Positions 1 to 11,351 of a stretch of 64,000 nt of DNA are shown here, piece by piece. A program made the translations under genes and the position numbers. Source of the stretch: Limonium bicolor (taxonomy: Eukaryota > Streptophyta > Magnoliopsida > Caryophyllales > Plumbaginaceae); the NCBI GenBank assembly GCA_023374045.1, contig CM041776.1, forward strand, positions 138,387,296 through 138,451,295, given 5' to 3'. Position 1 is the stretch's first letter. Each line of letters starts with the position of its first letter. A model generated the notes under the pieces. The model saw only the letters and a list, made by a program, of their open reading frames with translations. It was not told where the DNA came from and did not search any database.

Positions 1-799
1 AAGCAACCGGATGTCGAACCGTGGGACTAATGTACATATAATAGTACCTAAGCGTGTCACAAAAGGGGGGAGGATTAATTGACTTGTAAGTAAAAAGAAA
101 GAATAAAATAAACTAAGTTGACAGATAAATAAAATGGAACTCTGGGTCAGGTTAATATAATCTGCATAATCAAGCTATCTCTACTGGTTTAATAATTTGG
201 CAAGGTTCTTGTAATTATCTTAAGGACTAAGTCATAGCCTCATAAGAACTCGTTCACCTGTAATGCAAGGTTCTAATCAAGGTTCAAGCAAAAGCCTGCG
301 AACGGCAGAGGAGTATTGAGGAATTACATTTGCAACTGAATACTAACTTACTAAATCATAACAAGTTTCCTCCAGTTTTACGCCTTAATTAACCTGTCTA
401 TTTATCACCTGATCTGATCAAAATAGACTTAGTAGAGCAATTTAATAAATTCGCGAGATCTATTAAAAAGGGGAGATGACTTTTAAAACGTAACAAACTG
501 TATATAAATAAACCAGTAGAAATATTGCACAATTAATACAAACATATAATAACCATTCCCAGAGCGTACGTAAACTAGCCTAACATATTAAACAGATAGA
601 TAGAGAAGAGAGTAATAGAAATCATCCGTAATCACTCCGTCTCACTCTGCTATTTTGTGTACGTAGGGCTAGAGGTGAATTTGGTGGACTGTAAAATAAA
701 TAAAATGGAGAAGGCGGGAGAAGAGAAATGAGATGGTGGTGAAGTGGTCGTGGATGGATTGGTGAATTCGTGAGTGATTTATTGAGTGAAGCTCGTGGG

Positions 800-809
800 T
801 TTATATAGA
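800..809 (-). promoter_or_regulatory. TATA box of the E0 LTR
   Basis: The minus strand reads TCTATATAAACCC, close to the plant TATA consensus. About 30 nt downstream begins a C/T-rich leader (about 770 down to 690), typical of a plant transcription start. It lies about 720 nt from the LTR start at 1530. Start-site use is inferred. Confidence 0.5.
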
Positions 810-1026
810 CAAAGAAAGAAGAAAGCAGAGAAGATAGACAGACGCGTGAGGCGGTGGAAGATTGAGCTCGTTGATTGCTCTCATTGATTGCAGGGGACAG
901 ACAGCTGAAGACGGGGAGCGAAATAAGGTAGGCGCCGACGACAGTGGACGAGTTGCAGCGCGAGTTGCAGACGAACAAGATAAGCTCGCGCAACATTCAC
1001 ACGCGTGCTTGCCTCACGTCTGCCTG

Positions 1027-1256
1027 CGCCTCTGTTCACGTCCGCCTGGTTAAGAGGCAGTTGCTGCTCACGTCCGCCACCAAGACCGCCAGATAACAGG
1101 CGGTTGCTGCTCTCACGTCCGCCACCAAGACCGCCCATTAAGAGGCGGTACTCTTTGTTATGTCCGCGAGGCGGTTGCGCCTCTCTAGACCGCCCATTAA
1201 GAGGCGGTTGTCTCTGTTGTCCGCGAGGCGGTTGCGCCCCTCTAGTCCGCCAGTTA
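1027..1256. repeat. Tandem GGCGG/CCGCC hairpin array in the E0 U3
   Basis: Repeated units carry CCGCC...GGCGG inverted repeats, for example ACCGCC-CATTAAGA-GGCGGT near 1128-1149 and again near 1189-1208. They alternate with TTGCTGCTC and TTGCGCC spacers. The array lies 200-450 nt upstream of the TATA box, where LTR enhancer repeats usually sit. The open frames across it (862-1053, 1005-1289) are a by-product of GC-rich repeats. Confidence 0.7.
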
Positions 1257-1530
1257 TCTCGACGTGTTGTCGTGAATTATTTCTTCTAACTTCGACGGCT
1301 CTAGATTGTTCGTTTGGGCTCCGTTTTTCGAGCCGTTTGCGTCTATGTGTTCGTCTCTTTATCTACTTTAGTCCCAGCTTGGTTTTCCTCATGTTAAACC
1401 AATAAATTAGTGAGATAATAATAAAACATAAACTAGAGGAAAACTAACCGAAGTGGAGAAATGAGCAAGAAAAGTGTTAATATTATATATGAAATACACC
1501 TATAAATCATGCTCATTTGGACACTTATCA

Positions 1531-2170
1531 AGCTGCAGACACACGCGAGGAGAGAACAGGGGCAACGGTTAGGACGGGGAAGTAATTAGCATGTAAGGAG
1601 TTAGAGGAATTAACGGGTTGTTTGGTATATCAAAGTAATACATGAGCTGATGGGTTTCGGACACTTCTAGTGTGGGGGATGGTTAATTATTAATCCATTT
1701 ATATTATACATATAAGTATTGTAGTGAGGCAATAGAGTTAAGTAGTACATAGGTAGCTAGTTTAACATTTAAGTCCAGGAATATAAAACGGTGGGCACAA
1801 ATACTTTTTGTTATAATGTTACTAGTACATGTTTGTATCCGGTAACGTAGTTCGTATATTATACCCCTATAACATATGTTATTTAGTACCATTGTTATAT
1901 GTCAACGAGTACTTCATATATTTCAGTTTGCATAGTGTGCCACACTTGTTTCGTAGACAAAGATCCTAGCGTGGAATAATTTGTTTTGCTCACTGTGTCA
2001 GTCCTGTCAAAACCGACAGTGTTACTTACTACCACATTCACGGACGTATGTATGTCCTATAGTATCTTAGTGTATAAGTTGTGATTCAGTTATTCATTAA
2101 TGTGACCAGTTAATTAATCATACCACACATACACTTGGTTTCATGTGTTTTAACTACTAGGGGTGTTTCA
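1531..2170 (-). repeat. E1 3' LTR, first 640 bp
   Basis: It is near identical to 10712-11351 and ends on the plus strand in GGGGTGTTTCA, directly before the reverse-complemented polypurine tract. The rest of this LTR lies beyond E0, left of the window. Confidence 0.9.
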
Positions 2171-2205
2171 ACCTACCCCCCTTAAAGGAACTTCGTCCCG
2201 AAGTT
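2171..2205 (-). promoter_or_regulatory. E1 polypurine tract with adjoining hairpin
   Basis: In minus sense a TTTAAGGGGGGTAGG tract abuts the LTR start, the normal plus-strand primer site. Just upstream (2189-2205) is a perfect inverted repeat with arms AACTTCG and CGAAGTT and a 3-nt loop. The same arrangement occurs in E2, E3 and E4. Confidence 0.85.
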
Positions 2206-2660
2206 GTTACTTCCTTAACCGATGTTTTATTTCTTGTTAATTCTTGGGATCAAGTCCCGCATTCATTCACGACAAAGTGTACGTACACGTACATACCATT
2301 CACATACACACAATCCAAAACACACAAACCTACTAACCATCACGTGTGGTTGTTGGAATACACACAGTGAAGGGATCAAGTCCCGAATTCAGTCTCTCCA
2401 AACAGGGGATCAGTCTCGCGATTCCACAGTTTTATCGTCATTTATGCCTATAAGCACCTCGCCACATCTGTGACTTCACCAAATTCTCAATAATACTTCA
2501 ATTCTCAATAATACTTCATATACTGTGCTCATAAGAAATCAGATGGTAAGTCATTTATTCATAATCACCATGCATTTAAACCAATCCACACACAGTTCAC
2601 ACACATCGCATTCAAAAACAACACCTCGAACGAGTAACCACACAGTAAGAACGCAACGCG

Positions 2661-2697
2661 CCTACCCCCCTTAAAATGGATTACGCCCACGTAATCC
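2661..2697 (-). promoter_or_regulatory. Internal hairpin plus PPT-like tract of E1
   Basis: The minus strand reads a perfect hairpin (arms GGATTACG and CGTAATCC, loop TGGG; 2678-2697) followed by TTTTAAGGGGGGTAGG. It copies the signal at the true PPT but lies about 490 bp inside the element. Equivalents occur at 31711-31747 in E3 and 42879-42914 in E2. A second plus-strand primer site is possible; the role is inferred. Confidence 0.65.
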
Positions 2698-3818
2698 CTA
2701 TTTTATCATTCTTGAACCTTGGTGCTAGACGTCTAATTCTCATGGGGTATTCTAGTTTCTGTACCAAAGGCACTTATCGGTATCCTTACCGATCTACAAC
2801 GTATTTGGATTTGGCCACTCTGGGTCAAAGGTATTGGCAGATAAGTCACATTCTTATTCAACTGGAAAATGTGAGATGTGGTCCACCAGCTTCTGCTGTG
2901 CGACTCTGGTTTCCTTCAGTTTTAGTTTTTCCTCAGTATACCTTTCAAGGTTGTGCAAGATTTAATAGTATAGGAGAAAAAGTCTTTTGACCGACATGGG
3001 GTATTTTAATTTATACATAATCTCGGTGGATAGTAGCTTGTCTATCTAGTTACTTTAGAGGTCGGAAGTTCATGTTTTTAGTGCGCTTTTAAGCGTCTCA
3101 ATTGTTCCCTCGGACTGATCTTTAGGCTTATATTCGTGTTCGCTCTGTAGTAACAATTTAGTGATTAGTATTCTTCAGTGTTACGACCTTGTCGTGGTTA
3201 CAACATCCTGTCTAGTTTATGTTACCATTCATCATTATATGTAGTTAGCTAGTTTGCTCTCCTAGCATTATTACCTATTTGGTACCTTGATGTGTACAGT
3301 GAAATTAGGCTTTCTTCCATCTTCAAGTACCCCTTGGTTTTCAGTCAACCTATGGCCTTGACATTGCCGGTTGACCACCATTAGTTTCAGTCCCACGGTT
3401 ATCGAATTATACATGTTACAAGCTTTTACGATTGTAAACTATTTTACATAGGATGTTTAGTTTCCTTCTCGTCACCATTATTGTTCTGATGTCCCGCCAG
3501 GAATTAAGGTAATTGACTACTATCGGTTACATATTGCATTTGGTTGCGATAGTGTATACTTTATGTATTAACAACTATGTTATTGGTAGCATCACATTAT
3601 TTCCCGTCGTCACCTATCTGTACCACCTTGTGTTTATCCCTGACTTTTCGAGCCATGTATCCATGTATTTTATGTGTTTTCATCATCCAGTATCAACCGC
3701 TGTTTTCGCATTTTTACTTATCCAACTTATAAACTTTCACTTAATCGTAGTTTATGTGTCCACTTGTAGGGGGTTTCGAGAATCATCCAACACTGACGTG
3801 ATCAGCGTAAATGCTGGG

Positions 3819-3887
3819 CTACCCCTTCCCCCCAATTTGTGCGCGGTGTCGCTTGACCTGGCCAGGGTCAAGTTCAACCTTGCACAT
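3819..3887 (-). CDS. Conserved 22-codon micro-ORF (E1 copy)
   Basis: ATG at 3887-3885 to TAG at 3821-3819 on the element's sense strand. It encodes a 22-residue basic peptide with VELDPGQVK near its start and AQIGGKG at its end. E2 (43664-43732) and E3 (31142-31213) have counterparts of 22 and 23 residues with start and stop in the same places and a shared VELD...K...QIG pattern. The peptide is unknown to me. Flanking DNA is also conserved on the stop side, and codon-position differences do not clearly favour silent sites, so a structured non-coding element is the main alternative. Confidence 0.35.
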   Translation of the reverse strand: MCKVELDPGQVKRHRAQIGGKG

Positions 3888-5286
3888 CCGATTTAAACAA
3901 TCCGTTTATTAGTCAAACTTGAGTTCTTATCACATTCGTTTCTAGTCACCTGGCAAACAATTTATGGACTAATGCCCAAGTCTAAGTCTTTAGATTAACT
4001 GTTCAAGTTCTCCAACTGTATACACCTCTAGGTGTGTGTATAAATACCTACTCATGTGTCATAAGGTTCGAGGTCGTATTTATATTATAATGATCCCTTG
4101 ATTTATATACATCTTCATATGGGTGTTCCCTCCAATCTATATTTTCTTGAATTATAAGTTCTTCTCACTCCAATCCTCGTACCATTTGGGTATGTATATG
4201 TGTTCATTCGCTACATGGTCTCAATATTTATTTTCGCTACATGGTTGATTTACTAATCATGACCTTCTTTAATTGAACCCGTTTACTTCTTGGGTTTTAT
4301 TGGTGACTTGTTTCTTTCTGGTATGTATGTATGTACATTGGTATATATATATATATGATTTGATAAATCCTGTTTCGAGTCCCTGAATATGTAGTGTGTT
4401 TGGAGGGATTATTTCGCAATAGTGGCATTATTCATTGCCATTTCCTATCTGTTTGATTTGTGTTTGGGTGGGTAACTAGTGCCCCATGGTAATGGCTATT
4501 CACAAGGTTCGAGAGTTCTTTTTATGATCCCTTTACCAATGTGTTTTTCTCAGGGAACTGTAATTGGTGTCTTAGAAAATTTGTTACGTGAGAGAATGAA
4601 GAGAAACGTAAGAAGAAGCAGGGAATTTATTGAGTCCCGAAATATTAGATTTAGTGTGTCAAATTGTGTCATGCTTTATTCAGCGCTATAGATCGTACCA
4701 ATTTTATGGTGTAATTACGTCTCGAATTATATTCTCTGATTTCATTGTTTTACGAGAGGTTTTCTTAAATTACCCTCTCAGGTGTTCGATTGCAGTATTT
4801 ATCTCAATACCATTCTTAGCTTAATTAATTGCTTATTTGAGCTTTATTTATTACATAAATTTTAGGGTATTTCGGTCCTCTTTGCTTGTGAGGTGGGGTT
4901 TACCGACTACTAAGCAGGTCGACCCAAGTTGTCGCTAAAATTGGTCCCTCAGTGGGTATTTTTCCTTTGGCGATGTCTTTGAACTTCACGCTCCAGTCAG
5001 AGATTCAAATCTTGGGACTGTCGTATGATATAGTCTTTTCTTCACGGGTTAATTAAGTTATTGCCGGATCGGGTTTTCCCGAGTGTGAGGAGGCTTTCTA
5101 CCACTCCGGCGTTCTTTTTATGAGTTGAAATGGACTCTAGGGACGTGGAGGTTGGGTGTATGTGTTTGTTAGGTATCCAGTAATTACTGGGGAAGAACCC
5201 TAACTAACGCGCCTCACATACTAACCTTTAACCCCGTTTCCCCGAATTCAGGTTTTCCTATACTCGGTACTTCTCTGTTCCAGTCA

Positions 5287-5313
5287 TCAGAGCGCAACTA
5301 CGCTCTGATACCA
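5287..5313 (-). promoter_or_regulatory. E1 primer-binding site (iMet) within a hairpin
   Basis: Minus strand TGGTATCAGAGC (5313-5302) matches the 3' end complement of plant initiator-Met tRNA and lies 5 nt (GAAAG) from the LTR end. The TCAGAGCG part pairs with CGCTCTGA just downstream (5287-5308, 8-bp perfect stem, 6-nt loop). This is a binding site, not a tRNA gene. Confidence 0.9.
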
Positions 5314-5424
5314 CTTTCTGTAACACCCCCGAATAAACATCCAGTAGTACAAAACCAAGCTCCTAGTCATATTACATGATAACTACGCAGCGGATTCTCG
5401 ATATCATCCGGGTGCTACAGATGC

Positions 5425-5442
5425 CAACCACCCACGTGGTTG
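5425..5442 (-). promoter_or_regulatory. E1 LTR terminal hairpin
   Basis: Arms CAACCAC and GTGGTTG around a 4-nt loop, 106 nt from the LTR end. In position and loop (GTGG in sense) it matches the hairpins of E2, E3 and L0. Confidence 0.65.
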
Positions 5443-5703
5443 ACAGACCACATCACTAATACTAAGTTACGGTCTGCATGACTGGAAACAGCCTTCAACC
5501 AAAACTCACATACAATACAAGATACAATTCCGAATACCGAGTGTCTACAACAAAATTACCAAATCATAAACTAAGAGTTACATCTCGGGTTTAGTAACAA
5601 CCCATATATTACACTTACTACCACAAACTTAAAAGTCATGCCCTGATGGACTACCCCCATGGTAGCCATCCCGCCTACGCTCCGTTATCGTCCGGCACAA
5701 TAC

Positions 5704-5747
5704 CTGAAAAATTTGGGTTGTAAAGGACTCAGCAAACTACACTGAGT
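5704..5747 (-). promoter_or_regulatory. E1 LTR hairpin followed by an AG|GT site
   Basis: In sense, an ACTCAG...CTGAGT hairpin (5727-5747) is followed by AAATTTTTCAG|GTATT (CAG at 5706-5704), 385 nt from the LTR end. A further GCCCG...CGGGC stem lies upstream near 5759-5776. The layout matches the other long LTRs here. Splice use is inferred. Confidence 0.55.
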
Positions 5748-6286
5748 ATGAACGTGTGTAGCCCGTATGATGCCGGGCCACACAACTACTTGGTCGAATA
5801 TTATTAAGTCAATTTACGTGCTATAATAAAGCAGTAAAGCACACCACAATATATCATGATATCATACACACTTTAAGGTAGCATAGCAATGTCAACAAAC
5901 ATCCAAGCATCACAAGCTGGCATCATAGCACATCAAACATGCAACCAAGCATAACGAGCTGCTAGTATAGCAACAACAATCAGGTAAGTAATAAAACGTG
6001 TGCATAGGTATATTATACCCACGATCCTCACTATAGGATCCTACGAGCGTTGTGTGTTTTCATTTCCTTTCTCTTGTTCCCGTAAAGTATATTTTCTTTC
6101 TCTTTCCTTGCACCAGGCCTGGGGATGTAATTTAGATCCCGTGACCATCTCATGTAGGTGCCAATCTTTCCTTGTTTCTTTAAGGGTTATTCGTGAATTC
6201 TCTTATCACCACCATTTGGGGAACGTCTTCTTCATAGCTAATCCTCCATTCCCGGATAGCTCTCTCTCTCTCTGTTGTTTTTAAAT

Positions 6287-6712
6287 GTTACGAGCCACTG
6301 CCCCGGATACCAAGGGTCCGTCTCCCTATTCCTTTTCAATGTTACAAGCCTCTGCTCCGGATACAAAGGGTCCGTCTCCCTATGACTTCCAATGTTCTGG
6401 TCTCTACCCCGGATACAAGGGTCCGTCTCCCTATTCCTTTTCAATGTTACTAGCCTCTGCTCCGGATACAAAGGGTCCGTCTCCCTATGCCATCTAATGT
6501 TCTGGTCTCTACCCCGGATACAAAGGGTCCGTCTCCCTATTCCTTTTAATCTTATTGGTCTCTACCCCGGATACGAAGGGTCCGTCTCCCTTTTCCTTTT
6601 AATCTTATTGGTCTCTACCCCGGATACAAAGGGTCCGTCTCCCTATTCCTTTTTAGATTAATGGTCTCTACCCCGGATACAAAGGGTCCGTCTCCCTACT
6701 CATTTCTAAAGG
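6287..6712. repeat. 53-bp minisatellite, about 8 copies, in the E1 LTR
   Basis: CCCCGGATAC...GGGTCCGTCTCCC recurs with CCGG at 6303, 6357, 6409, 6462, 6514, 6567, 6620 and 6673, a period of 52-54 bp. Units vary by a few bases and have no unique spacers, so this is a tandem repeat and not a CRISPR array. Confidence 0.9.
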
Positions 6713-9700
6713 GTATTGGCTTATCATTACCTTTGATATTGTGGGTGTCTTTAGAGGTCCTCTATAGTTAAGAGGAGTTTTCCCTTTATGTAGTTCCTTT
6801 GGTTTGTTCACGAAGTTCGTTGTGTTTCATCTCAAGGATTCATCAACGAGAAGGGACTACACTACTGTGTGCGCGCAAGCAATATGCACAATAATAGCAA
6901 GCAGGTAAGCAAGGAAAATAATCAATCCATTCACATGCCTTACACAAGCTCACAACAGACAAATAAGCACTGTAAAACAAACATCCGTTTTCATGCATTA
7001 GTCTTGTGGTCATAGTCAAACAAGGCACACAACACACAAGCCGTGTAACACGGCAACATACGAACCACACATGTCCATACCTTACAGTATTTGTCATAGA
7101 TACTTGCACGAGGGTTCCCCGCTGCTCGTGGGACTCACTCCTGTAATAATTATTCGAACGGGTTAGATCGTTCGATCATGCGTCATTGTTCTTAGCGCTA
7201 CCTATAACTGTTAACTTGGGCCTAGACATTATAACTTGCATCGTTAGCCCCACTTCATTTGTTTGATTTGGACTCACCGCTTTAGCCCAAGCGGTACCGT
7301 GTTGATTTTATTCCGGTTTGTTTGTTCACCTACCTTGAAACATCGGACTATACTTTCCTTGTTATAATCTTAGACTCCCATTTTCTTTACCTTACCTCCC
7401 ATAATACCCAGGCTTAGCCAATACCACTTATCGCCCCTAATACCAAATAGTAACCTTGGTTGTTCTGGGTTTACCCCCCCCCCCCTTTTATATATGACCG
7501 TGTAGATAATAGGCTTCCAAAAGGTTACTAGTTAACCACTTAGTTCATTTTAAGTGTTTTATACTTACACCATTCTTTCGTTATTCCTCCACGCTTCCTT
7601 CCTAGGCCTTACTAATAGTTCTAAGCTCATCCGCTTACAAGGTCAGCCCCCTGATCTACGTCATTTTTTTTCCGACTAATCCTAACACATAATCTAGACG
7701 CACTTGTAAGTCATTGCCTACAACTCCACCAGCCTCACTTCCCTACTAGGTTCGTATACGTTTTCGGTTCTTTGTCTTTGAGTACTCTAGGACTCTTTTC
7801 TAAGTCATCCCCATAAGTCACCAACTAGACCATTGTTATCCAGATTCTTATGTCTTTAATCTTACTATGTTACAGCTTTATCCCCTAAAACCTTAACATA
7901 CATTTAACTAGTTAATATTTCCTACTTTGGCTGATGACTAGCGCAGCTTTCAGCATTAACATGTGACAAATCTAACCTGATCAAGTTTCAAATTCTGTTA
8001 TGGTTTCCAGGCTACTATACCAAATTCTCAGTACTCATGTGGTAATGTTTTCTAACACCCAAACTCAATTATCAATCCGGTTTTACTTATTTGCTTTGTT
8101 TAACAAGCTTATGACATTATTCCTCCTAGTCCAATAAATTTATCCTAGGTTAATGGTCATACTACTACAGCTCTCCTACTACTCTGCAACTGGCTATACC
8201 GAGATGTCATGTTACAGATTTTTATGGAATCACTCGGTGTGCACTTCCCATCTACTCCCTCCTTTAATACACCAAACAGTGTTGTAAATTCCTTTAGCAA
8301 GTGCACAGACTCAGTTAAGTGCTTAGGCAATATTGTAGACTCACCATCGAATTATTACTACCCTTATACACCTTCTGTCACGCAGTTATACTGAAACGAC
8401 AAGCTGTAGAAACTGAAAACACCAAATCGGTATGTCTCCTCTTCAGTCTGTCATTTTAGTTCATTAAACTGACTTCTATTTCTTTCCCAACATGTTTAAC
8501 CATTTAGTCGCATGTTTCAGCAGGGTTTTAAGCTTACGATCATTCTAAAACCTCACTGATAACTCCCTTAAACTCTCCTATGCTGAAACCGAAAAACTAT
8601 AGAAGACTGCAGCACTAATCGGTGTATTCATTCTTTTAGTCTCCCTCTCTGTTCATTAATCTGTATGCTAATTCTACCCCAAAGCTTTTACCCATGTAGC
8701 CAACTGTATTAGGACAGTCTTGAACTCAAAAACAACTCAATGCAACAATGATAACACCCTTGAAACGTTTTTATACTGAACCAACAAACTGCAGAACTGC
8801 AACCACCCAAACTCGGTATCTTCTTCTCTACCTGCCCTTTTTATTCATTAACATGACTACTAGTTTCCTATTAGACAAGACAGGGTTATGTAATGTAATC
8901 TGCCTTCTGTCTGTTATGTTATATTACATAGTGTATAGTTAGTATAGCTTAGTCTGGTAAATGTTTGCGCATGTACACGCGCACCACTCTCTCCCAATAT
9001 GTATAATACAGCCGTTAGCTTAGTTTCTGAACTTATTAACCTACCATTGCAACCTTTAATATGCTCCTGAATTCCATTTACAGAGAAGAAAAGTTGCAGA
9101 CTTTAGACTAACTTCTGCACTAGTTTTCGTTAGCTGTTTGTCCCAAATTTTCTCTAGACCCATTTACTTGTTGTTCAACCCCAAAGTAGCTGGCAATTAG
9201 TCATTTAATGCAGCAGTATTCACCCAGAGTAAATCCATCCCTAATAGACACTAGGAAGCAACAAGGTTTAAAACCAGGTACGTTTAAATTTCCTGCTGCT
9301 ATTTAAGCAGTTCCCAACCAGCTTCAACACAAGGAAACACCATGTTTCAATCCAGATGAATTCCATGTTCTGCTGTTAATAAGAAAAATTCACAACCAGT
9401 TTTTTTTTTCAGTCGACACTAGTTCATTACTCTAGGAATAGGTCTGCATATTTTCGGCATTTTCCTTTCAGAACTCAGGCATTAAAACCCAATGCTTAAT
9501 TACCAGACCACCAACATGGTCACTCTACCACGTCTAGCAAATTTCCCAAATCGTTGTTATCAGACTATCAGGCACTTCAAACTGAAGCGTAAACAAGATT
9601 AAGTATAGTTGGAGGGTTTGAGTTTGATTACAACCTTAGGGGCTTTGGGGCTGTTTCCTTGGGAAGCTCTTGGGATTACTCGGTATATTTCGCACCTCGG

Positions 9701-11351
9701 TAGATTTTCAAATGGAATCTGAGCAGGTTGTTGCTCTGGGACCGGCAGAGCACGTCCAGTTGCTGGGAAGCTAAGAAGATAGGGAAGAGGAATCAGCAGT
9801 CCGTTCTCGGACAGAGTAGAGCAAAGAGAGCATCGGGAGTAAAAACACAACCAGGAGCATTTTACCTTGCGCTAGAAATACCAGCAGGGATTAGGATAGA
9901 TCCTCTTGTTCCAGAACTTCCCGAGGTCTCACCAGAGGAGTTGCATGCAAAATGCTTGTGTGGGACATGCAAGAGATTAGGGGGGTTAAGTAAAACTCTC
10001 GGACATTAAACAAGAACAAGACGGGAAGGTGTTAAACAGGTAGTTTTGGAACTCTACCTTGTCTGATTTTTTTTAAAGAGAGTCCAGCGATTCCCAGGGG
10101 CTTTTGGCACGCTTAATGAGTGGAGCTTGTTGTGTTGTGTCGACTCGCTCCAGATTTTCAGAAGTTGGACACCCACTTCCAGACATGCACGAGCAGAAAT
10201 GGGGAGAGCTCGAGTCTCTGATGGGAAGGTGGGAGAATCAATGGACAATGTGGGTGATCTTTAACCAAGGAACCGAAGAGAAAAAAAATGAAGAGCAACG
10301 TTAGTACAACCGGGAGTTACCTTGCGCAACTGGGCAGAAGGAATTGGAGAGTTTCTGGACATTGCATGGTGGTTTGCAAAGACATTCCTACTCGAGGGAA
10401 AACTGAAAGACCGGAACGCAATTAGTTTTCGGACATTCAAAGCAGAAGAAAGATGAGTAGTGAAACAGCCAAAGTTTCGACTAGCCGTCCTTGCCTTTGG
10501 AGGATTTATGGAGCCGATCCTTGTTCAAGGACTCTTTGAAGATTCGAACAGATAGCTACATGCAACCTTCCTCGCGTGAAAATGCAAGAGTTTTGAGGAG
10601 TTGAGCAAGAAGTTTCAGGCAGAACACGAGGAAGTGGGGAATAATTTCTTGAAAATCAGTAAAGGTCGCATGCCTAGGGGAGATGGAAGAAATTGAATGG
10701 TCTGTTGAGTTGAGCTGCAGACACACGCGAGGAGAGAACAGGGGCAACGGTTAGGACGGGGAAGTAATTAGCATGTAAGGAGTTAGAGGAATTAACGGGT
10801 GTTTTGGTATATCAAAGTAATACATGAGCTGATGGGTTTCGGACACTTCCAGTGTGGGGGATGGTTAATTATTAATCCATTTATATTATACATATAAGTA
10901 TTGTAGTGAGGCAATAGAGTTAAGTAGTACATAGGTAGCTAGTTTAACATTTAAGTCCAGGAATATAAAACGGTGGGCACAAATACTTTTGTTATAATGT
11001 TACTAGTACATGTTTGTATCCGGTAACGTAGTTCGTATATTATACCCCTATAACATATGTTATTTAGTACCATTGTTATATGTCAACGAGTACTTCATAT
11101 ATTTCAGTTTGCATAGTGTGCCACACTTGTTTCGTAGACAAAGATCCTAGCGTGGAATAATTTGTTTTGCTCACTGTGTCAGTCCTGTCAAAACCGACAG
11201 TGTTACTTACTACCACATTCACGGACGTATGTATGTCCTATAGTATCTTAGTGTATAAGTTGTGATTCAGTTATTCATTAATGTGACCAGTTAATTAATC
11301 ATACCACACATACACTTGGTTTCATGTGTTTTAACTACTAGGGGTGTTTCA

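Larger units (their letters stand above)
1..1530 (-). mobile_element. E0: LTR of a retrotransposon inserted in the 3' LTR of E1 (partial)
   Basis: The E1 LTR copy at 10712-11351 runs on without a break, but its partner copy stops at 1531 and different DNA begins. The foreign DNA ends in CACTTATCA at 1530. Read on the minus strand it therefore starts TGATAAGTG, a normal TG LTR start. The next five bases, AGCTG (1531-1535), are the inferred TSD, since the intact copy reads GTTG-AGCTG-CAG at that point. In minus sense the segment has an upstream hairpin array, a TATA box and a pyrimidine-rich leader, as expected for U3-R-U5. The element continues left of the window, so its lineage and LTR end are unknown. 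No coding region is recognisable. Confidence 0.6.
2206..5286 (-). other. E1 internal region without recognisable genes
   Basis: About 3.1 kb with only short open frames in all phases (for example 3513-3896, + strand), none resembling gag or pol. It holds two copies of a GGGATCAAGTCCCG motif (about 2250 and 2375), a second PPT-like signal (2661-2697), a micro-ORF (3819-3887) within about 125 bp conserved in E2 and E3, and a TATATATATATA run near 4344. Confidence 0.7.
1531..11351 (-). mobile_element. E1: non-autonomous LTR retrotransposon with 6 kb LTRs
   Basis: Layout on the plus strand: 3' LTR (visible part 1531-2170), PPT, a 3.1 kb internal region (2171-5318), iMet-type PBS, 5' LTR (5319-11351). 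LTR ends are TGAAACACCCC and GGGGTGTTACA. The visible 640 bp of 3' LTR differ from 10712-11351 at only about three places, so the insertion is young. The internal region has no gag, protease, RT or integrase that I recognise, so it cannot move on its own. After the right end comes CATTA, the expected TSD; its partner is off the window. It is inserted in L0. Confidence 0.85.
5319..11351 (-). repeat. E1 5' LTR, 6033 bp
   Basis: It starts on the plus strand at TGTAACACCCCC and ends at GGGGTGTTTCA. The PBS flanks one end, the last 640 bp match the other LTR, and CATTA follows. It holds a 53-bp minisatellite (6287-6712), a 12-nt C run (7474-7485) and the two LTR hairpin sites described separately. 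No open frame in it looks coding (for example 9728-10009, + strand). Confidence 0.85.

Noticed and set aside
622..996. 124-codon minus-strand frame after the E0 TATA box
   Set aside because: Its ATG lies upstream of the TATA box and the product is low-complexity Ser/Pro/Leu from CT-rich leader DNA.
6287..6712. Regularly spaced repeats as a CRISPR array
   Set aside because: Units are directly tandem, without unique spacers or cas genes, in plant transposon DNA.
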